From Cepaea nemoralis (Eukaryota > Mollusca > Gastropoda > Stylommatophora > Helicidae), in assembly GCA_014155875.1 (NCBI GenBank), contig JACEFZ010028120.1:1-64000 (forward strand): a stretch of 64,000 nt of DNA, in the 5' to 3' direction. Positions 1-11,435 of this stretch are shown one piece after another. The translations under genes and the position numbers were made by a program. Each line of letters begins with the position of its first letter. Within the stretch, counting starts at the first letter, position 1. The notes under the pieces were generated by a model. The model made no database searches. It worked only from the letters and a program-made list of their open reading frames with translations, and had not been told where the DNA came from.

Positions 1-299
1 AATTACACGATTCATCGTTCTCTAGCAATCATGTATATTTACAGTTTACTACTAGTTGTCCCGATTACTACACGGTCCGTTGTAAACATGCCCTAGTTCG
101 TATCTTTCCTGTGTTACAAATAAATACTTTTTCTGCCTGTCTGAAACGTGAACTCTGTGCGATGAAAATGGCACACATTCGCTCTTCGGTGGTCTCGTAA
201 GAGAACTCGCCTCGTCCTGCTTCCAATGACTTTTAGGAGTTTCATGTCAACATTATAAATTGAGCATCTTTGTTTTTTTTTGGTTTTTTTTTGCATGTC

Positions 300-487
300 C
301 CTTACAGGACGTTGCAGTCAAAATCAGCATTTTCAGCTGCTGTTGACGTACTAGGCAAGATTATGCTTAGTAGTTTGCCATTGCTTTATGAGCGGCCGGC
401 TCACATACCCCGTAAGTTACCAACGTGGCGAGAACCGCTACCGATTCTCGAGCAGGTTATGTTACTGACGAGAATATACGGGATTAT
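300..487. repeat. Dispersed repeat R1, copy 1
   Basis: About 190 bp that reappear at 10,715-10,900 and, split by a LINE insertion, at 25,793-26,628. Shared landmarks are TTACAGGAC, TTTCAGCTG, AGTAGTTTGCCATTGCTTT, GGCTCACATACC and GTAAGTTAC. No open frame is conserved between copies, and no promoter boxes or tail were found, so the class (SINE-like or terminal part of a longer element) is open. The 106-residue reading frame across this stretch is a by-product. Confidence 0.6.
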
Positions 488-715
488 GGTTGAGCATCTT
501 GTTAGTATCTATTTCCCATTCAGATTGATTTTCGCCAGATTTCATTTGAGTAAGCGACACTGTTTTACATCAAATTATCGTCTGAAATAAGTGGTTTCAG
601 TCTCTCTCGGTTCTCACTGTTCATGTTTATAACAATTCTTTCTGTACTGTCTATGACTAGATATTTCACTGAGATGTATGTCTCTATTGACATGCAATCG
701 TCTTGTAACCAATTA

Positions 716-1769
716 CAGTGGAGTCCACTTAAGTCGAAATCGGATAACTAGAATTTCGCTTAAGTCGACGTTATTGGCTTGGGCCCAGCCATTAACCTTC
801 TTTATCTTTGTATAGAAAGTCCTGATAAGTCGAATTCGGTTAACTCGAATTTTCGGATTAGTCAAACATAAAAATGAATACCGACTATATACGTGTTCAC
901 GTTTAAGTCGAACTGTTCATTTCACAGCCAGTTTCGCGAAAGAATTATTTGTAGTCAGCTCGGAGAACAACAATCGATACAGTATATACGATATCTCGCT
1001 ACATGTCAAAAATGGCGGCTAGTGGACGAAAGCTTGCTACTTTAACTTTAAAAAGAAAGATTGAGCTGTTGAAAGAGGTTGAACATTGTGGGAAGAAGAA
1101 AGGAACTGCAATTAGATCGGCAATTGTACCAGTAAATAAGCCTTATTGCGAAAGCAGGAGAATTTGCACGTCTTGGAGGTCAGACAGACTGGAATTGTAG
1201 TGCTGACTGGTTGGATCGTTTCACAATACGACATTGCATCACGTACAAGAATGTGTGTGGAGAGAAACAGTCAGTCGACGAAGCTATGTCTCCCTCATGG
1301 ATAGAAGACGTGCTCAAACCTGCTTTAGCGAAATGTAATTATGAGGATGACTGCGGAATGCAAGCACAACCTGTATCGCAGTCAGATATTTTGACATGGA
1401 TTGACAAAATTGACATTTACATGACTGGATGTTCAGATGATGCAGTCTCACCATTTTGTGCCTTTAAACAGGCCATGGGAAGACATTTTTCACAAGTCAT
1501 GAAGCTAAGCAAAAGCACAGACATTTTCTTTAATTAATTTGGAAATTTTCAAAATTAAACATTTCAACATTTCTGATATTGTATTGCTATTTATTTGTTC
1601 ACTAACTGAGTTTCCTAAGTGGTACAATCATTTTACTCAATGCTACTGCATGGTAATAGTGTGCGTGACATCATGGGAAAAAATTTACATTAGTGTAAAA
1701 AGTAGAATTTCTGATAAGTAGAACAAATTCCTTCGGCCCCTGTGACTTCTATTTATCCAGACTCCACTG
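716..1769 (+). mobile_element. Tigger/pogo-like DNA transposon, internally deleted
   Basis: The left end starts CAGTGGAGTCCACTTAAG and the right end reads, in reverse complement, CAGTGGAGTCTGGATAA. Both ends are flanked by TA (714-715 and 1770-1771), the target duplication of the Tc1/mariner/pogo superfamily. The subterminal DNA repeats short AAGTCGAA-type words, as is usual for Tigger elements. At 1,054 bp it is less than half the length of an autonomous Tigger, and the transposase inside keeps only its two ends. It is therefore a non-autonomous, fossil copy. Confidence 0.85.
1003..1537 (+). pseudogene. Tigger/pogo transposase remnant (CENP-B-like), catalytic core missing
   Basis: Two reading frames, 1003-1200 and 1211-1537, carry the two ends of a pogo/Tigger transposase. 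The first has the N-terminal psq-type helix-turn-helix (KRKIELLKEVEHCGKKKGTA). Around 1208-1260 the DWLDRFTIRH...YKNVCGE stretch matches the second, CENP-B-type DNA-binding helix region. The next residues, SPSWIEDVLKPALAKC, already resemble the C-terminal region, and the end (FKQAMGRHFSQVMKLSK...TDIFF) resembles the usual Tigger C-terminus. The DDE domain of some 200 residues, with its three catalytic acids, is absent, so the product could bind but not move DNA even without the frameshift near 1200. Confidence 0.75.
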
Positions 1770-2057
1770 TATCTTACGAACGCCGCCTTTTTTCCAAGGT
1801 GATGTTCTCCTTATCACTAGAATAGCATTCGTTTAATTGACGTGACGTACGGAGGTTTTCCCATGTTGTCAAGCACTTTATATAGACAGTTTTTTTTCCT
1901 GTTCTAGTTATAAACAGCTTTACTTTGATTATTTTGTCTTGAACACCGCTTTCAGTTCAGATTCTGTCACTGCTGCAATTGTAGGCGAAAATGCACTAGT
2001 CGCAGACATTTTACCTTTATCATCAACTTTCGTTTCGCCATGTAGACTGCTTTGTTT

Positions 2058-2303
2058 CTATTTTCTTCGTCTAGGGTTTAGGTATCCCAGTTCTTCAAAT
2101 GTCCACTCTGAGCCTCCCACATATGCCATAGAGTTATACGCCATGTGAAGTATATTGTGGGGCGTATTCTCTGGCATGGATTGCACTAATGTATGCCGAC
2201 TGACTATCTGCCCATCTGCTTGTAAGCCACCGTGATATTTGTATCTAACACTCTGAGGGCAAGTTTCAAATTCCAAAGTCGGTCGGCCAGTATAGCCTGG
2301 CAT
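2058..2303 (-). pseudogene. Unidentified 81-codon reading frame
   Basis: An open frame with balanced, non-repetitive composition (motifs GRPTLEFETCPQSVRYKYHG, SMPENTPHNILHMAY) ending in a basic YLNPRRRK tail before its stop. I do not recognise the family. It has no visible splice partner and lies among repeats, so it is either an exon-like or transposon-derived fragment, or chance. It is listed only because its composition is more protein-like than that of its neighbours. Confidence 0.25.
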
Positions 2304-3640
2304 AGCACGAAGCTATCCAGCAGGCGACCAGTGGAAGTGACATGGTGGTTAGTAGCAAATATACATGGATTAAGTAGGTAAGGAACCTACGTCTGGTCTA
2401 GCAAACCGGTAGGGAATTTACTTGATCCTACAAATTCTGCTCAAGATTTGTGGAGAACATTGAAGGAAAGGTTCTAGTCACGGCGCTGGAACTTCAATTA
2501 ACTCTCCCCACGACGCCTAACAGCATAAGTGGAAGAAACAAAAAGTGGGTAAATATCCACTGCTGTAAATATCACTCAACATTTTGGATAATATATCTAC
2601 TCCAAATTCTCCCGGTACTTTTAATTCTCTATTGTGATTTCATCTTGCCCAGCTGTTTTTCCTTTCTTCATATGTTTTACAGCGTCAGCGACTTCTTCTT
2701 TTAGAATAGGTGGACTATCAACGTCTCACGTGGTGCGTTTGTCTTGTGTCGTGACAAGTAGTGAACATGTGCAGTAAAGTCAAATGACTCTAAGAAACAT
2801 GTCAATGCTTTAAATAAATTTGTTACAGATTTATCACAGTATAATTACACAATCTGTATACAAATCATCAATGTGCTCGTTCGCTCACAACATAGCACCT
2901 CAGCTCACACAAACTAGCGCACACGCAGTATCGCACAATAACGCTCTCAGTGCTATCAAACAATGGTAGCGCTTACACAGTTCACTCGCTCTAGCAATCG
3001 TAGCTGTTATACAGTTCACTCGCTCTAGCCAACACTCGGACACATCCTCTCTTGTTCACAGTCCAGTCCCGTCTCCCCAGGTTTCGTCCTAGGTCTAGCG
3101 TCACGTGGGCTCTGACCGCGTGCCGTCTCACGGTCCCCGTGTCTTTCAGGCTAGTCGTGGTCTCTAGCGCGTCTTAGGAAAGGGGTCTCGATCTTTCCGT
3201 CACCTCAGGTCAGTCCGTCCGTTACTAGCTGTTGTCTCCCTTACTGCAGTCTAAGGGTGACCTGTCCTGCCTATTATTTCCATGTCTTGTCCACTATGAT
3301 GCCGTCTCCCTGGTGATGTCACTATGATAACGGCCGAGCCGTTAGCAGCTTTCTCCGCAACCCTGAATACTCTCGTGGTTGACGTGAGCGCACTAGAATT
3401 CGAAGCGGTTCGAGTCGAGCCAGTGACTTATGAGACTATGGAGCCGGTCGCTCAGAAAGCAATGGAAAACTACAGAACGTATACTTGCGAAGAAATCAAC
3501 AATCAGCTGAAAGATGCTGATGTTGACAGCGATGTCCTGTTAAGAATATGCAAACATATGTCCACTATGTCCTGTCTCTGGGCTCTGTCCTCTCTATCAT
3601 ATTCCCAGAACGCTGACATGGACCGTCTAAGTTACTTTCT
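2304..3640. other. Unassigned sequence
   Basis: No coding region, tandem repeat or terminal repeat recognised. A pyrimidine-rich, CG-containing stretch at 3040-3330 repeats GTCTC and TCCGT words but has no clear period. A 124-codon frame at 3324-3698 has no recognisable motif. Confidence 0.4.
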
Positions 3641-4205
3641 TCTGTTAATTCTTCCCTTTCTCCATCATATAATTCTCTCATTCCACCTCATCCAATAATA
3701 TCTTTCCTGTTTTTTTTTTTTTATTTCAAACACCCTGTATTTATTCTTATTTTTTTCCCCCGTGAGCTCACTGATTTGTCTGTGCATATTTTTTGTATCT
3801 TTAATGGAATTTAATTCAATTTTTTTTGGGGACTTCTCGTTTAACCAACTTTCTTTTGCCTTCACATATTTATCATTTATTTCTTTATTTATCTTAGCGT
3901 ATTCTTGTTTGTCATTTTTATTATGTTTTCTTTTGTCCATAATCATTAATATTTCTTCATTCATCCATTTTGTCTTAGCTAGTTGGCTTCTCTGCGGTAA
4001 TATTTCTTTGCTAGCTTGATGAATAGAGTCCTTTAACATTTCCCATTGTTTATTTAAACTCTGCACTTTAGCTATTGCATCTATTTTTCACGGTCACTCT
4101 GTATTGTTCTTGGATTTCTTTATCTACTTTCAGAACCTCTTTATTAAGTCTCAAGTTCTTAACCATGTAGTTCCCTCTCTTCAATCTTACTTTTATTTGT
4201 CATGT
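3640..4205 (-). pseudogene. LINE fragment, endonuclease-RT linker region
   Basis: The minus-strand frame 3665-4066 reads WEMLKDSIHQASKEILP...AKTKWMNEEILMIMDKRK...KINKEINDKYVKAKESW. This is the K/E-rich linker between the apurinic-type endonuclease and the reverse transcriptase in animal LINEs. The sequence up to about 4205 continues the same strand in another frame. No catalytic motif is present, and both ends are lost. The family may be that of the endonuclease fragment at 50.8-51.1 kb, but there is no overlap to prove it. Confidence 0.6.
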
Positions 4206-4689
4206 GGTACATGATCACTATTACAGTCAGCACCAGGCATTGTTAAAAGACAACATTCTTATAAAAACCATCTGGAAGGCAACGGATAAGACTATAGAGC
4301 AAGAGGTAGACAACGATACAAGTGGAAAGATAACACCAAGAGATGGACTAACAGCAGTCTGACAGAATGTACAAACAAGGCAAACTGGTTTCAGACATAA
4401 TTTTCTAATTCCTAATTCTATAAATTCAAAACATTGTATTCCCATAGCGATATTAAACAAAGAAGACTAAAAAAATTTTGCACGACTTATTGTTTGGCAT
4501 AGTTGGCTGTATCTTACCAGGTGAATACTGAATTCTGCATCCAAATTCTATCTTTATCCTTGATAGAAAACAAAGATGATGATAATGAAATTTAGAATAA
4601 ATTAACCATGTTAGTATATTGTCAAGGTGTTAGATTATAGTATGGCAGACTAGTGACAGAAGAGGGGCAAGGACTGAGAAACAGGACCT

Positions 4690-5395
<706 letters not shown>

Positions 5396-5474
5396 TGGTG
5401 TCAGAAGATACGGACTGAACGCATGCCTGAATGATAGTATATCGGACACATTAGTATGCAATGGTGTCAGAAGT
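5396..5474 (+). promoter_or_regulatory. Primer binding site of gypsy copy 1, tandemly duplicated
   Basis: TGGTGTCAGAAG at 5396-5407 and again at 5462-5473, inside a 66-bp tandem duplication (both followed by TACGGACTGAACGCATGCCT). TGGTGTCAGAAGTGGG is complementary to the 3' end, with CCA, of animal tRNA-Leu, so minus-strand priming by tRNA-Leu is inferred. The same site occurs in gypsy copy 2 at 20,984. Confidence 0.6.
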
Positions 5475-6196
5475 TACGGACTGAACGCATGCCTAAATGT
5501 TAGCAAAGCTCGCCTGATTCTAATAATGGATAGTATGCAATGTTTGTGTTAGAGGGAGATTGCCAGCATAATGAAATGCTCGAATAAACGCAGTAGCGAT
5601 GTATGCTGAAACGAGTTATTGAGTCAGAACGAAAGTTTGTGAACTGCGCCGGGTGACCTGTGAATGAACTGATTACCGTCGCAAGAGTGTAAGCGTGTGA
5701 TTATTGATTGAAGAAATTTAGAGCAGAGTGAAACGTAATGTAACATTGTGATTATAACATATATTGTTAAAGACGTTTCAGCTGAAGATCAAGCCAGTGA
5801 AGACATGACGACAGACATAGACATTACGACAACTACATTTACACAAATTTAAACATAATAAACCACTTTTCAGCTTCCTGTCCAGGCAACTTATAGTGCA
5901 TTTTGTGCATTGCTGTGTGATTTATTTACGCCAGATATTAATTGTTTGCACTCTATATACCAGATTGTGCATGAAAATGTTTGTACCTTCCAGGCGAGGG
6001 TAACTACAGAAGAATAGAAGCCATTTCCCCGAACGAGAAAAGATCCTGATCAACGTCAACAATCAGATAAGTACACATAATTTTGACCTGCATGATAAAG
6101 TGGCATCTTTATTTTTGATTTTCTCGCTGTAAATTGAACATTATACAATTGATTATCATTGTATTCATTAGAGTGCTTGAAAGATAGATAATAACC

Positions 6197-7150
6197 ATGT
6201 CGTCACTTAATGAATTGATAGAGGCAGGTAAAAACCTAAATTACACTGGGGAAAAATTAGAACAATGGGTATAGAAGAAATATAAAGAGTACACCGATAG
6301 AAAAGCGGCAGCAGAGAGAGATGAAAGGGCAAAAGTACCGTTGCACCAGAAGGAACTCGCTGAGATAGCCGAAAGTACCAAATCAAAGCAACAAGAGGTA
6401 ACGGAAACTAATTGACTGAAGCATATAGAGATCGCACCTCAAACACAGATAAAGATGAAAGAGCTCGAAATTGAGTCTCGTGTTCATATTGCTACAACTA
6501 AACTTAAAAGTAAAGAAGAAGAAAATAAGTTTGCCAGATACATAGGGATTGTGAAACCATTTTGCCAGGGCGATTCCATTTCAGCATGGTCAGAGAATGT
6601 AGAATACCAACTAAAAGTGCAGGAAGTACCAAAAGAACACTGGGCGATGATATACATGAAAAATCTTTCTGGGGAGCCTTTAAAGGTAATAGAATCCATC
6701 CCCCAAGACATTAGAAATAACTATGAGTATATCCATCAGAGGGTAATGCAGCATTTCCTGTTAGATGCCCCAGGGTAACAAATTCAATTCTCACAGCTAA
6801 AACCTAAAAGTAATCAGATGTTCATCGATTACGTCTCAACAGTGCAGGACATCTATAACAAATGACTTAAGGCTGCTAAGATTAACAGTAATTATGACAA
6901 ACTTAGAGACCTTATGATTATGGATAATATCATTTCAACTATCCCCAGTCCATTTGCTAAGTTTTTGCAACAGGCAGACGTAGATTCTCTAGAACAACTA
7001 GAAAAACGGGGGTCTGCATATTTTTTATCAAATAGAGATGTTTTTAAATCTGTTAACGAAGAAAGTGAAATTGTAGCAGCCGCTATGGGCAAACCACAAA
7101 AGCCTAATAAATTTAGAGAAAAGAAAATGGGTAACCTACCACAATGCCCA
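6197..7150 (+). pseudogene. gag: Gag of gypsy copy 1, broken
   Basis: Start ATG at 6197 (SSLNELIEAGKNLNYTG) parallels the start of the intact Gag at 22,218 (ATLADFVKAGKEMQYTG). In-frame stops lie near 6270 and 6412 and frameshifts follow. The longest piece, 6455-6778, covers the first half of the capsid (ISAWSENVEYQLKVQEVP, HWAMIYMKNLSGEPLKVIES) and ends at a TAA where copy 2 reads tyrosine. 6914-7153 covers the second half (NIISTIPSPFAKFLQQADVDS). The coiled-coil arm between the N-terminus and the capsid is much shorter than in copy 2, about 60 against 170 residues. Confidence 0.75.
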
Positions 7151-7154
7151 TAAT

Positions 7155-7832
7155 GCAAATTTCAGCACCCACAATTTGCTATGTGCGATAAAAACCCGAA
7201 TTATCCAGCACATTCAGAAATGATGATAAGGAAACAGCAAACCAAGAGAGAAACCTTTAGATGTGCTGTAAAATGTTTTTTTTTTTTTTGGCCATTGTTT
7301 TGGCCATTATTCCTCGGGCTGTACTGGAAGAAAGAGGTTGAAAACAGCAAATGCATTATTGGTTGAGTCATCATCCGAGTGTGAAAGTGATTTGGAAGAA
7401 TTGTGTGAGAATGATGAAAATGTAGTGGCAGCAATTGATGTATTAAATTACAGTAACTGTACAACATGTCATAAGTTCCATGAGAGCGGAATACTCAAAT
7501 GTGGGCATACAGTGCCGTTTTCGCTAGAAAACGCTAACGCAGCATTGGCCTCCAGAGGCAGGTTAGAGTACCACCACGGAATAGTCAATAACATGCCATG
7601 CAAACTCCTGATCGATAGTGGCAACACATTAATCGGTCTGAGAAAGGAATTGGCTAAGCCACAAGATTATACGGGAGAAGTTGTTAACTGTCGTACTTTT
7701 TCAGGCAGCATAGAAAAGTACCCGCTAGCCATAGCTAACATAAACACCCCTTTATTGACTGGCGGTTTTAAAGAACCCATGTGCGGTCTTGATAATCGGC
7801 TGTTTGCCACAGGTGAAGAAATGTACCACTGA
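7155..7832 (+). pseudogene. Nucleocapsid/protease region of gypsy copy 1
   Basis: The first Cys/His cluster (C-X2-C...H...MCDKNPNYPAHSE) is readable near 7156-7220. The second zinc knuckle is destroyed at 7275-7300 by a run of T. From 7338 one frame carries the Cys/His cluster CTTCHKFHESGILKCGHT and the retropepsin motif LLIDSGNTLIGLRKEL (catalytic Asp near 7613), then SGSIEKYPLA. The frame goes out of register after 7750 and stops at 7830. Confidence 0.75.
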
Positions 7833-8054
7833 AGAGATAGCAGCCTGGAGAGAAACCTACTCCAATCAGGCTGATTCCAAATCTAGGTCAAAAACTAGTA
7901 AACAACATGATGACCTATAGAACAAAATGGTACACCCCAGTGCATCCAGTGGTACAGTGAAAAACAACACCACACAAAAGGTCATACAGGCGCAGCTCGC
8001 CAAGTCAGACATACCACCATATTTTAAACAGGCCGATACAAGTGTAAGCAGCAT

Positions 8055-8588
8055 ACAGCTTGAACCCAATCAGAATGTTTTGGTACTGTTACCGGATGAG
8101 AGTGACTTTTGTTATTGACCTCATGGCAAGGGCCTTTTAAAGTGGTGAGAAAGCTATCAGAGGTTAACTATGAGATATCCTTGAATAACAAACTCAAGAT
8201 ATTTCATATCAACATGTTGAAGCACTATTACAGAAGACAAGACCAGGAGACAGAAGACCAACATAACGCAACCACGCCAGTTAACCATACTCCAGACGAA
8301 CAGATTACAGACACAATAGTGAGCTACGTAGAAGACGAACACATTACAGCCACAGTTATCAACCAGACAGAAGAAGATGACTTTGAGTTACCAGTACCGA
8401 CTGTAGAGAGCACCACGACAATTAACAACATACACCTGGGGCCGAAGATGACAGACGAACAGAAACAGCAGACAAGAGCATTATTGACTGAGTACAAACA
8501 AATTTTTTCAGACATTCCAGGAAGGACAGATAGGATACACCACTTCATTGTTCTCTCAGACTATACTCCAATCAAATGTCGACCATAA
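8055..8588 (+). pseudogene. Integrase C-terminal GPY/F module and linker to RT, gypsy copy 1
   Basis: VLVLLPDES (8077-8103) followed after a frameshift by WQGPFKVVRKLSEVNYEI...KIFHINMLKHYY (8123-8233) is the GPY/F chromodomain-like module at the end of gypsy integrases. The integrase zinc finger and the DDE core that should precede it are missing. The frame continues without a stop through an acidic, Thr-rich linker into MTDEQKQQTRALLTEYKQIFSDIPG (8449-8523), the usual lead-in to gypsy RT, so integrase really does precede RT in one frame. Confidence 0.75.
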
Positions 8589-9330
8589 TCTATCCTTCTA
8601 AACTATAGGGAAAATCTAGATAAGGAAATTCTTAGTCTAGAAGCTTGTGGGATAATCCAGAAATCCCAGTCTGAGTATTCATTTCCGATAATCTTAGTCA
8701 AAAAGAAGGTTTCCACCTTAAGACTCTGCGTAGATTATAGGAAATTAAACACAGTCACAAAAGATGATGCAGAGCCTCTTCCTTCCTGTGACGACCTTAT
8801 CTTGAACATGTCATCTATTATCTTTTCAAAACTTGACCTAACTAAAGTCTATTGGCAATTTCAGATGCATAGAGATTCCATTGATCTTACTGCCTTTGCA
8901 ACACCTTTAGGTCTCTACGAGTGGCTATAACAGAGCAACAGTTATATGGCAGATGCAAACGAAGTCGTAGCTGTATTTTTCGTATGTTTAATTTGACTGA
9001 ATACATCGTATAATATAAAACAGCATACAAGACGGTGCTCTGTTACATGGCGTTTGTCTTCCGTTTGGCCTTCACAACGCATCTGCCACCTTTGTCCGCC
9101 TTATTAGGGAACTTCTGCATGGAGTCACAAATACTCAGACATATATAGATGATATATGCATCCATACAACAGACTGGACAACCCATCTACAAATTTTGAG
9201 ACTCGTCTTCGAGAGAATAAAATTGTTTGGACTAACAGTCAAACCAACGAAAGTCGAGTTGGCGTTGGATGAGATAGATTTCCTAGGCCATACGATATCC
9301 AAGGGCCAGTTAAAAACAGATTAAAAAATT
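8589..9330 (+). pseudogene. Reverse transcriptase of gypsy copy 1, interrupted
   Basis: A stop at 8586-8588 opens this part. Readable gypsy RT motifs are IIQKSQSEYSFPIILVKKK, LRLCVDYRKLN, FSKLDLTKVYWQF and AFATPLGLYEW, then (after the 8930-9043 insertion) LPFGLHNASATFVR, TYIDDICIHT (the catalytic YxDD box, 9139-9168) and FGLTVKPTKVELALDEIDFLGH. A TAA at 9322 ends this frame. Confidence 0.8.
8930..9043. mobile_element. 114-bp MITE-like insertion in the gypsy RT
   Basis: The insert begins ACAGAGCA and ends TGCTCTGT, a perfect 8-bp inverted repeat, flanked by TA on both sides (8928-8929, 9044-9045). The RT reading frame is continuous up to the left TA and resumes right after the right TA, so the borders are fixed by the host protein. 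TA duplication suggests a Tc1/mariner-type transposase acted in trans. The interior is AT-rich with no coding capacity. Confidence 0.7.
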
Positions 9331-9339
9331 ATAACCAAA

Positions 9340-9965
9340 ATCTTGAATCTCACAATTTCTACAACAAAAAAAAAAAGAAGTGAGGAGCTTGCTTGGGTTG
9401 GTAAATTATTACAACAAATTTATCCCCAATTTGGCACAAATAACATGTGTATTTTCTTACTTGTTGAAATCTTCTGCAAAGATAAATGTGCAAGATGCTA
9501 CTTTACAAAATGCAATGTTAAAATTAAAGTACCTTTTTAGTAATGTTCCTATCCTCTGCTTACCTAACCCGAAATTACAATATATCCTTAGATGTGACGC
9601 CAGTGCGACTACAATCTCGGGCGTACTGCTTCAGGAACATGAAGAGATCCTCCATCCAATCGTTTAAGTCAGTCACAAACTTACCACAGCCAAATCACAT
9701 TATGACGTCTCTCAACTTGAGGCTCTCGCAATCGTATATTGTGTTACGAAACTTCATAGATATTTGGCTGGAACTCACTTTGTCGTCGAGACCAACAACT
9801 CTCCGCTGTTAGTTATGGAGAAAGGCCTCCTAAGAATAACATGATTTATCGCTGTGCCTTAATACTCCAAAACAATTCATTCTCCATAAGGCATATTAAA
9901 GGGAGTAGCAATACCCTTGCAGACCTTCTCACAAGACGTTCAGACATTGAAGTGTTGCAGAAAAG
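9340..9965 (+). pseudogene. RT thumb and RNase H of gypsy copy 1
   Basis: RSLLGLVNYYNKFIPNLA (9383-9436) is the conserved RT connection. LRCDASATTISGVLLQEH (9587-9640) is the start of RNase H with its first catalytic Asp. After a frameshift QLEALAIVYCVTKLHRYLAG and, near 9895, IRHIKGSSNTLADLLTR complete the domain. At least three frame changes and stops occur. No LTR or polypurine tract is visible downstream, and the element fades out by about 10,080. Confidence 0.75.
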
Positions 9966-10079
9966 AGATAAAAAAACTGCCACAGTTACCTGTAGTTACT
10001 ACCAATTAGTTCATATAGAAACTGTGTTAGTAATAGTAAGACAGAAGACACCGTGTAACATAAGTATCATTACATGAAC

Positions 10080-10714
10080 TTACCTAGAACTTTAGTAGTG
10101 CCAGAACGCATGAACAATGTATTTATAGAGTCAGCTGGTGCATATAAACTGTTATACTACTATGAACAGAGGGTGACACGTTACATCGTCACGTTAGTTA
10201 CAGTGAAAAGTGTACATAAACTATCGTGTGTGTGTGTGTGCCCTGTTCGGTTACTCATAATTTCAACTACCTCCTGGGTGATCCACGGGGGCTTAGTGTA
10301 ATGTTTAACTCGATCTTCCTTAAATGGAACACACACACACACACACATATTTATTGTGTTTTGCGTTTGCTTGCTGTGAAATCAAGCACAGTCTAGTGTC
10401 AATGGTCATAATTTTGCTTATGGATTAGTCATCCCTATTATCAGTGTTCCCCCCCTCCCACCCCCCCCCACCCCCGCCATCAGATGATCCCACCCATACT
10501 TCAGAGATACATGTAATTTACCACCACAGGTCAAGGACGAGAAGTCAACATCTTAGTCAAACTGTCCGGTGTAGAGACTGCACCTCTTACTTCGGTATCA
10601 GCACACCGGATGTTTAAGAACATATGTTCGTATCCATTCTTTCATGCTGGCATCCAGAATAGTATCTTTGTGAATCGTTTTGTGTTTGTGTGTGTGTGTG
10701 TGTGTGTTCGATAT
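10080..10714. other. Unassigned sequence with short microsatellites
   Basis: Contains short (TG)n at 10,228-10,240 and (AC)n at 10,330-10,348, a C-rich run at 10,450-10,480 and (TG)n at 10,687-10,708 directly before repeat R1. No gene seen. Confidence 0.5.
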
Positions 10715-10900
10715 CATTTACAGGACATCGCTGTCAACATCAGCCTCTTTCAGCTGATTGTTGATTTCTTGGCAAGATTACGCTCAGTAGTTTGCCATTG
10801 CTTTCTGAGCGACCGGCTCACATACCCTGTAAGTTACTGACGAGGAGAGAACCGCTATCAATTCTCCCGCACGTCACGTTAATCACGAGAGTATACCTGA
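10715..10900. repeat. Dispersed repeat R1, copy 2
   Basis: Same order of landmarks as copy 1 (TTACAGGACAT, TTTCAGCTG, GGCTCACATACC, GTAAGTTACTGACG), immediately after a (TG)n run. The sequence from 10,901 to 11,290 shows nothing recognisable. Confidence 0.6.
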
Positions 10901-11290
10901 TTACGAAGAAAGTCGTGTAACCCCTAGACCAAGAAGACGGCTGTGAATTGTTTACAAAGATTATAAGTCTGTATTTCTTACTACACCCACTTACTCCACT
11001 TATTGTTATTTTAATGCAAGGCGTGTGAGTGAATGCCTGGAGTTAATAAATAATGAAATGATTGATAACAAACAAGAGTGTTTCAGTGTTTATTTATGAA
11101 TTCATTGATTATTTAAAAGTACGTATCCGTAGGATATTACGCCACATTACTTAACCGAGTCTTGAGTCATTTTGCTTGTTTAGAGATGTTATCTGCCTCA
11201 GCCGCTGTTACTGTCTCAGTTGTCTCCTTTAGCAGCTGTTAATATTTCTGTTGTCTCACTCAATCACTTGTGTTATCTCTTTTGTTGTCT

Positions 11291-11350
11291 CACGCGTTAT
11301 CTCTTGTGTTATCTCTTGCGTTATCTCTTGTGTTATCTCTTGCGTTATCG
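11291..11350. repeat. 12-bp tandem repeat
   Basis: Five units of TTATCTCTTGYG. The Leu/Tyr/Cys-rich reading frames over it are artefacts. Confidence 0.8.
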
Positions 11351-11435
11351 CATTTACAAACATAATTGTCAGGAGCATTCTCCAGCGGATACCTGTAACG
11401 AAAATGGCAAAAGTTACGGTTTATTTCAGCTGTTT

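Larger units (their letters stand above)
5396..9965 (+). mobile_element. Ty3/gypsy retrotransposon copy 1, internal region, decayed
   Basis: Order seen from left to right: primer site (5396), non-coding leader to 6196, gag (6197 onward), CCHC/protease (7170-7830), integrase C-terminal GPY/F module (8055-8240), reverse transcriptase (8590-9330), RNase H (9440-9960). Integrase lies before reverse transcriptase. That is the order of copia elements and of the Gmr1 lineage of Ty3/gypsy, not of ordinary gypsy elements. At least ten stops and frameshifts, a poly-T insertion at 7277 and a 114-bp insertion at 8930 make it inactive. The family is the same as the 20-26 kb copy. Confidence 0.8.

Noticed and set aside
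270..590. 106-codon frame as a gene
   Set aside because: It overlaps repeat R1, and the other R1 copies do not keep the frame.
3324..3698. 124-codon frame as a gene
   Set aside because: No motif, and the C-terminal half is low-complexity Leu/Phe text leading into the opposite-strand LINE fragment.
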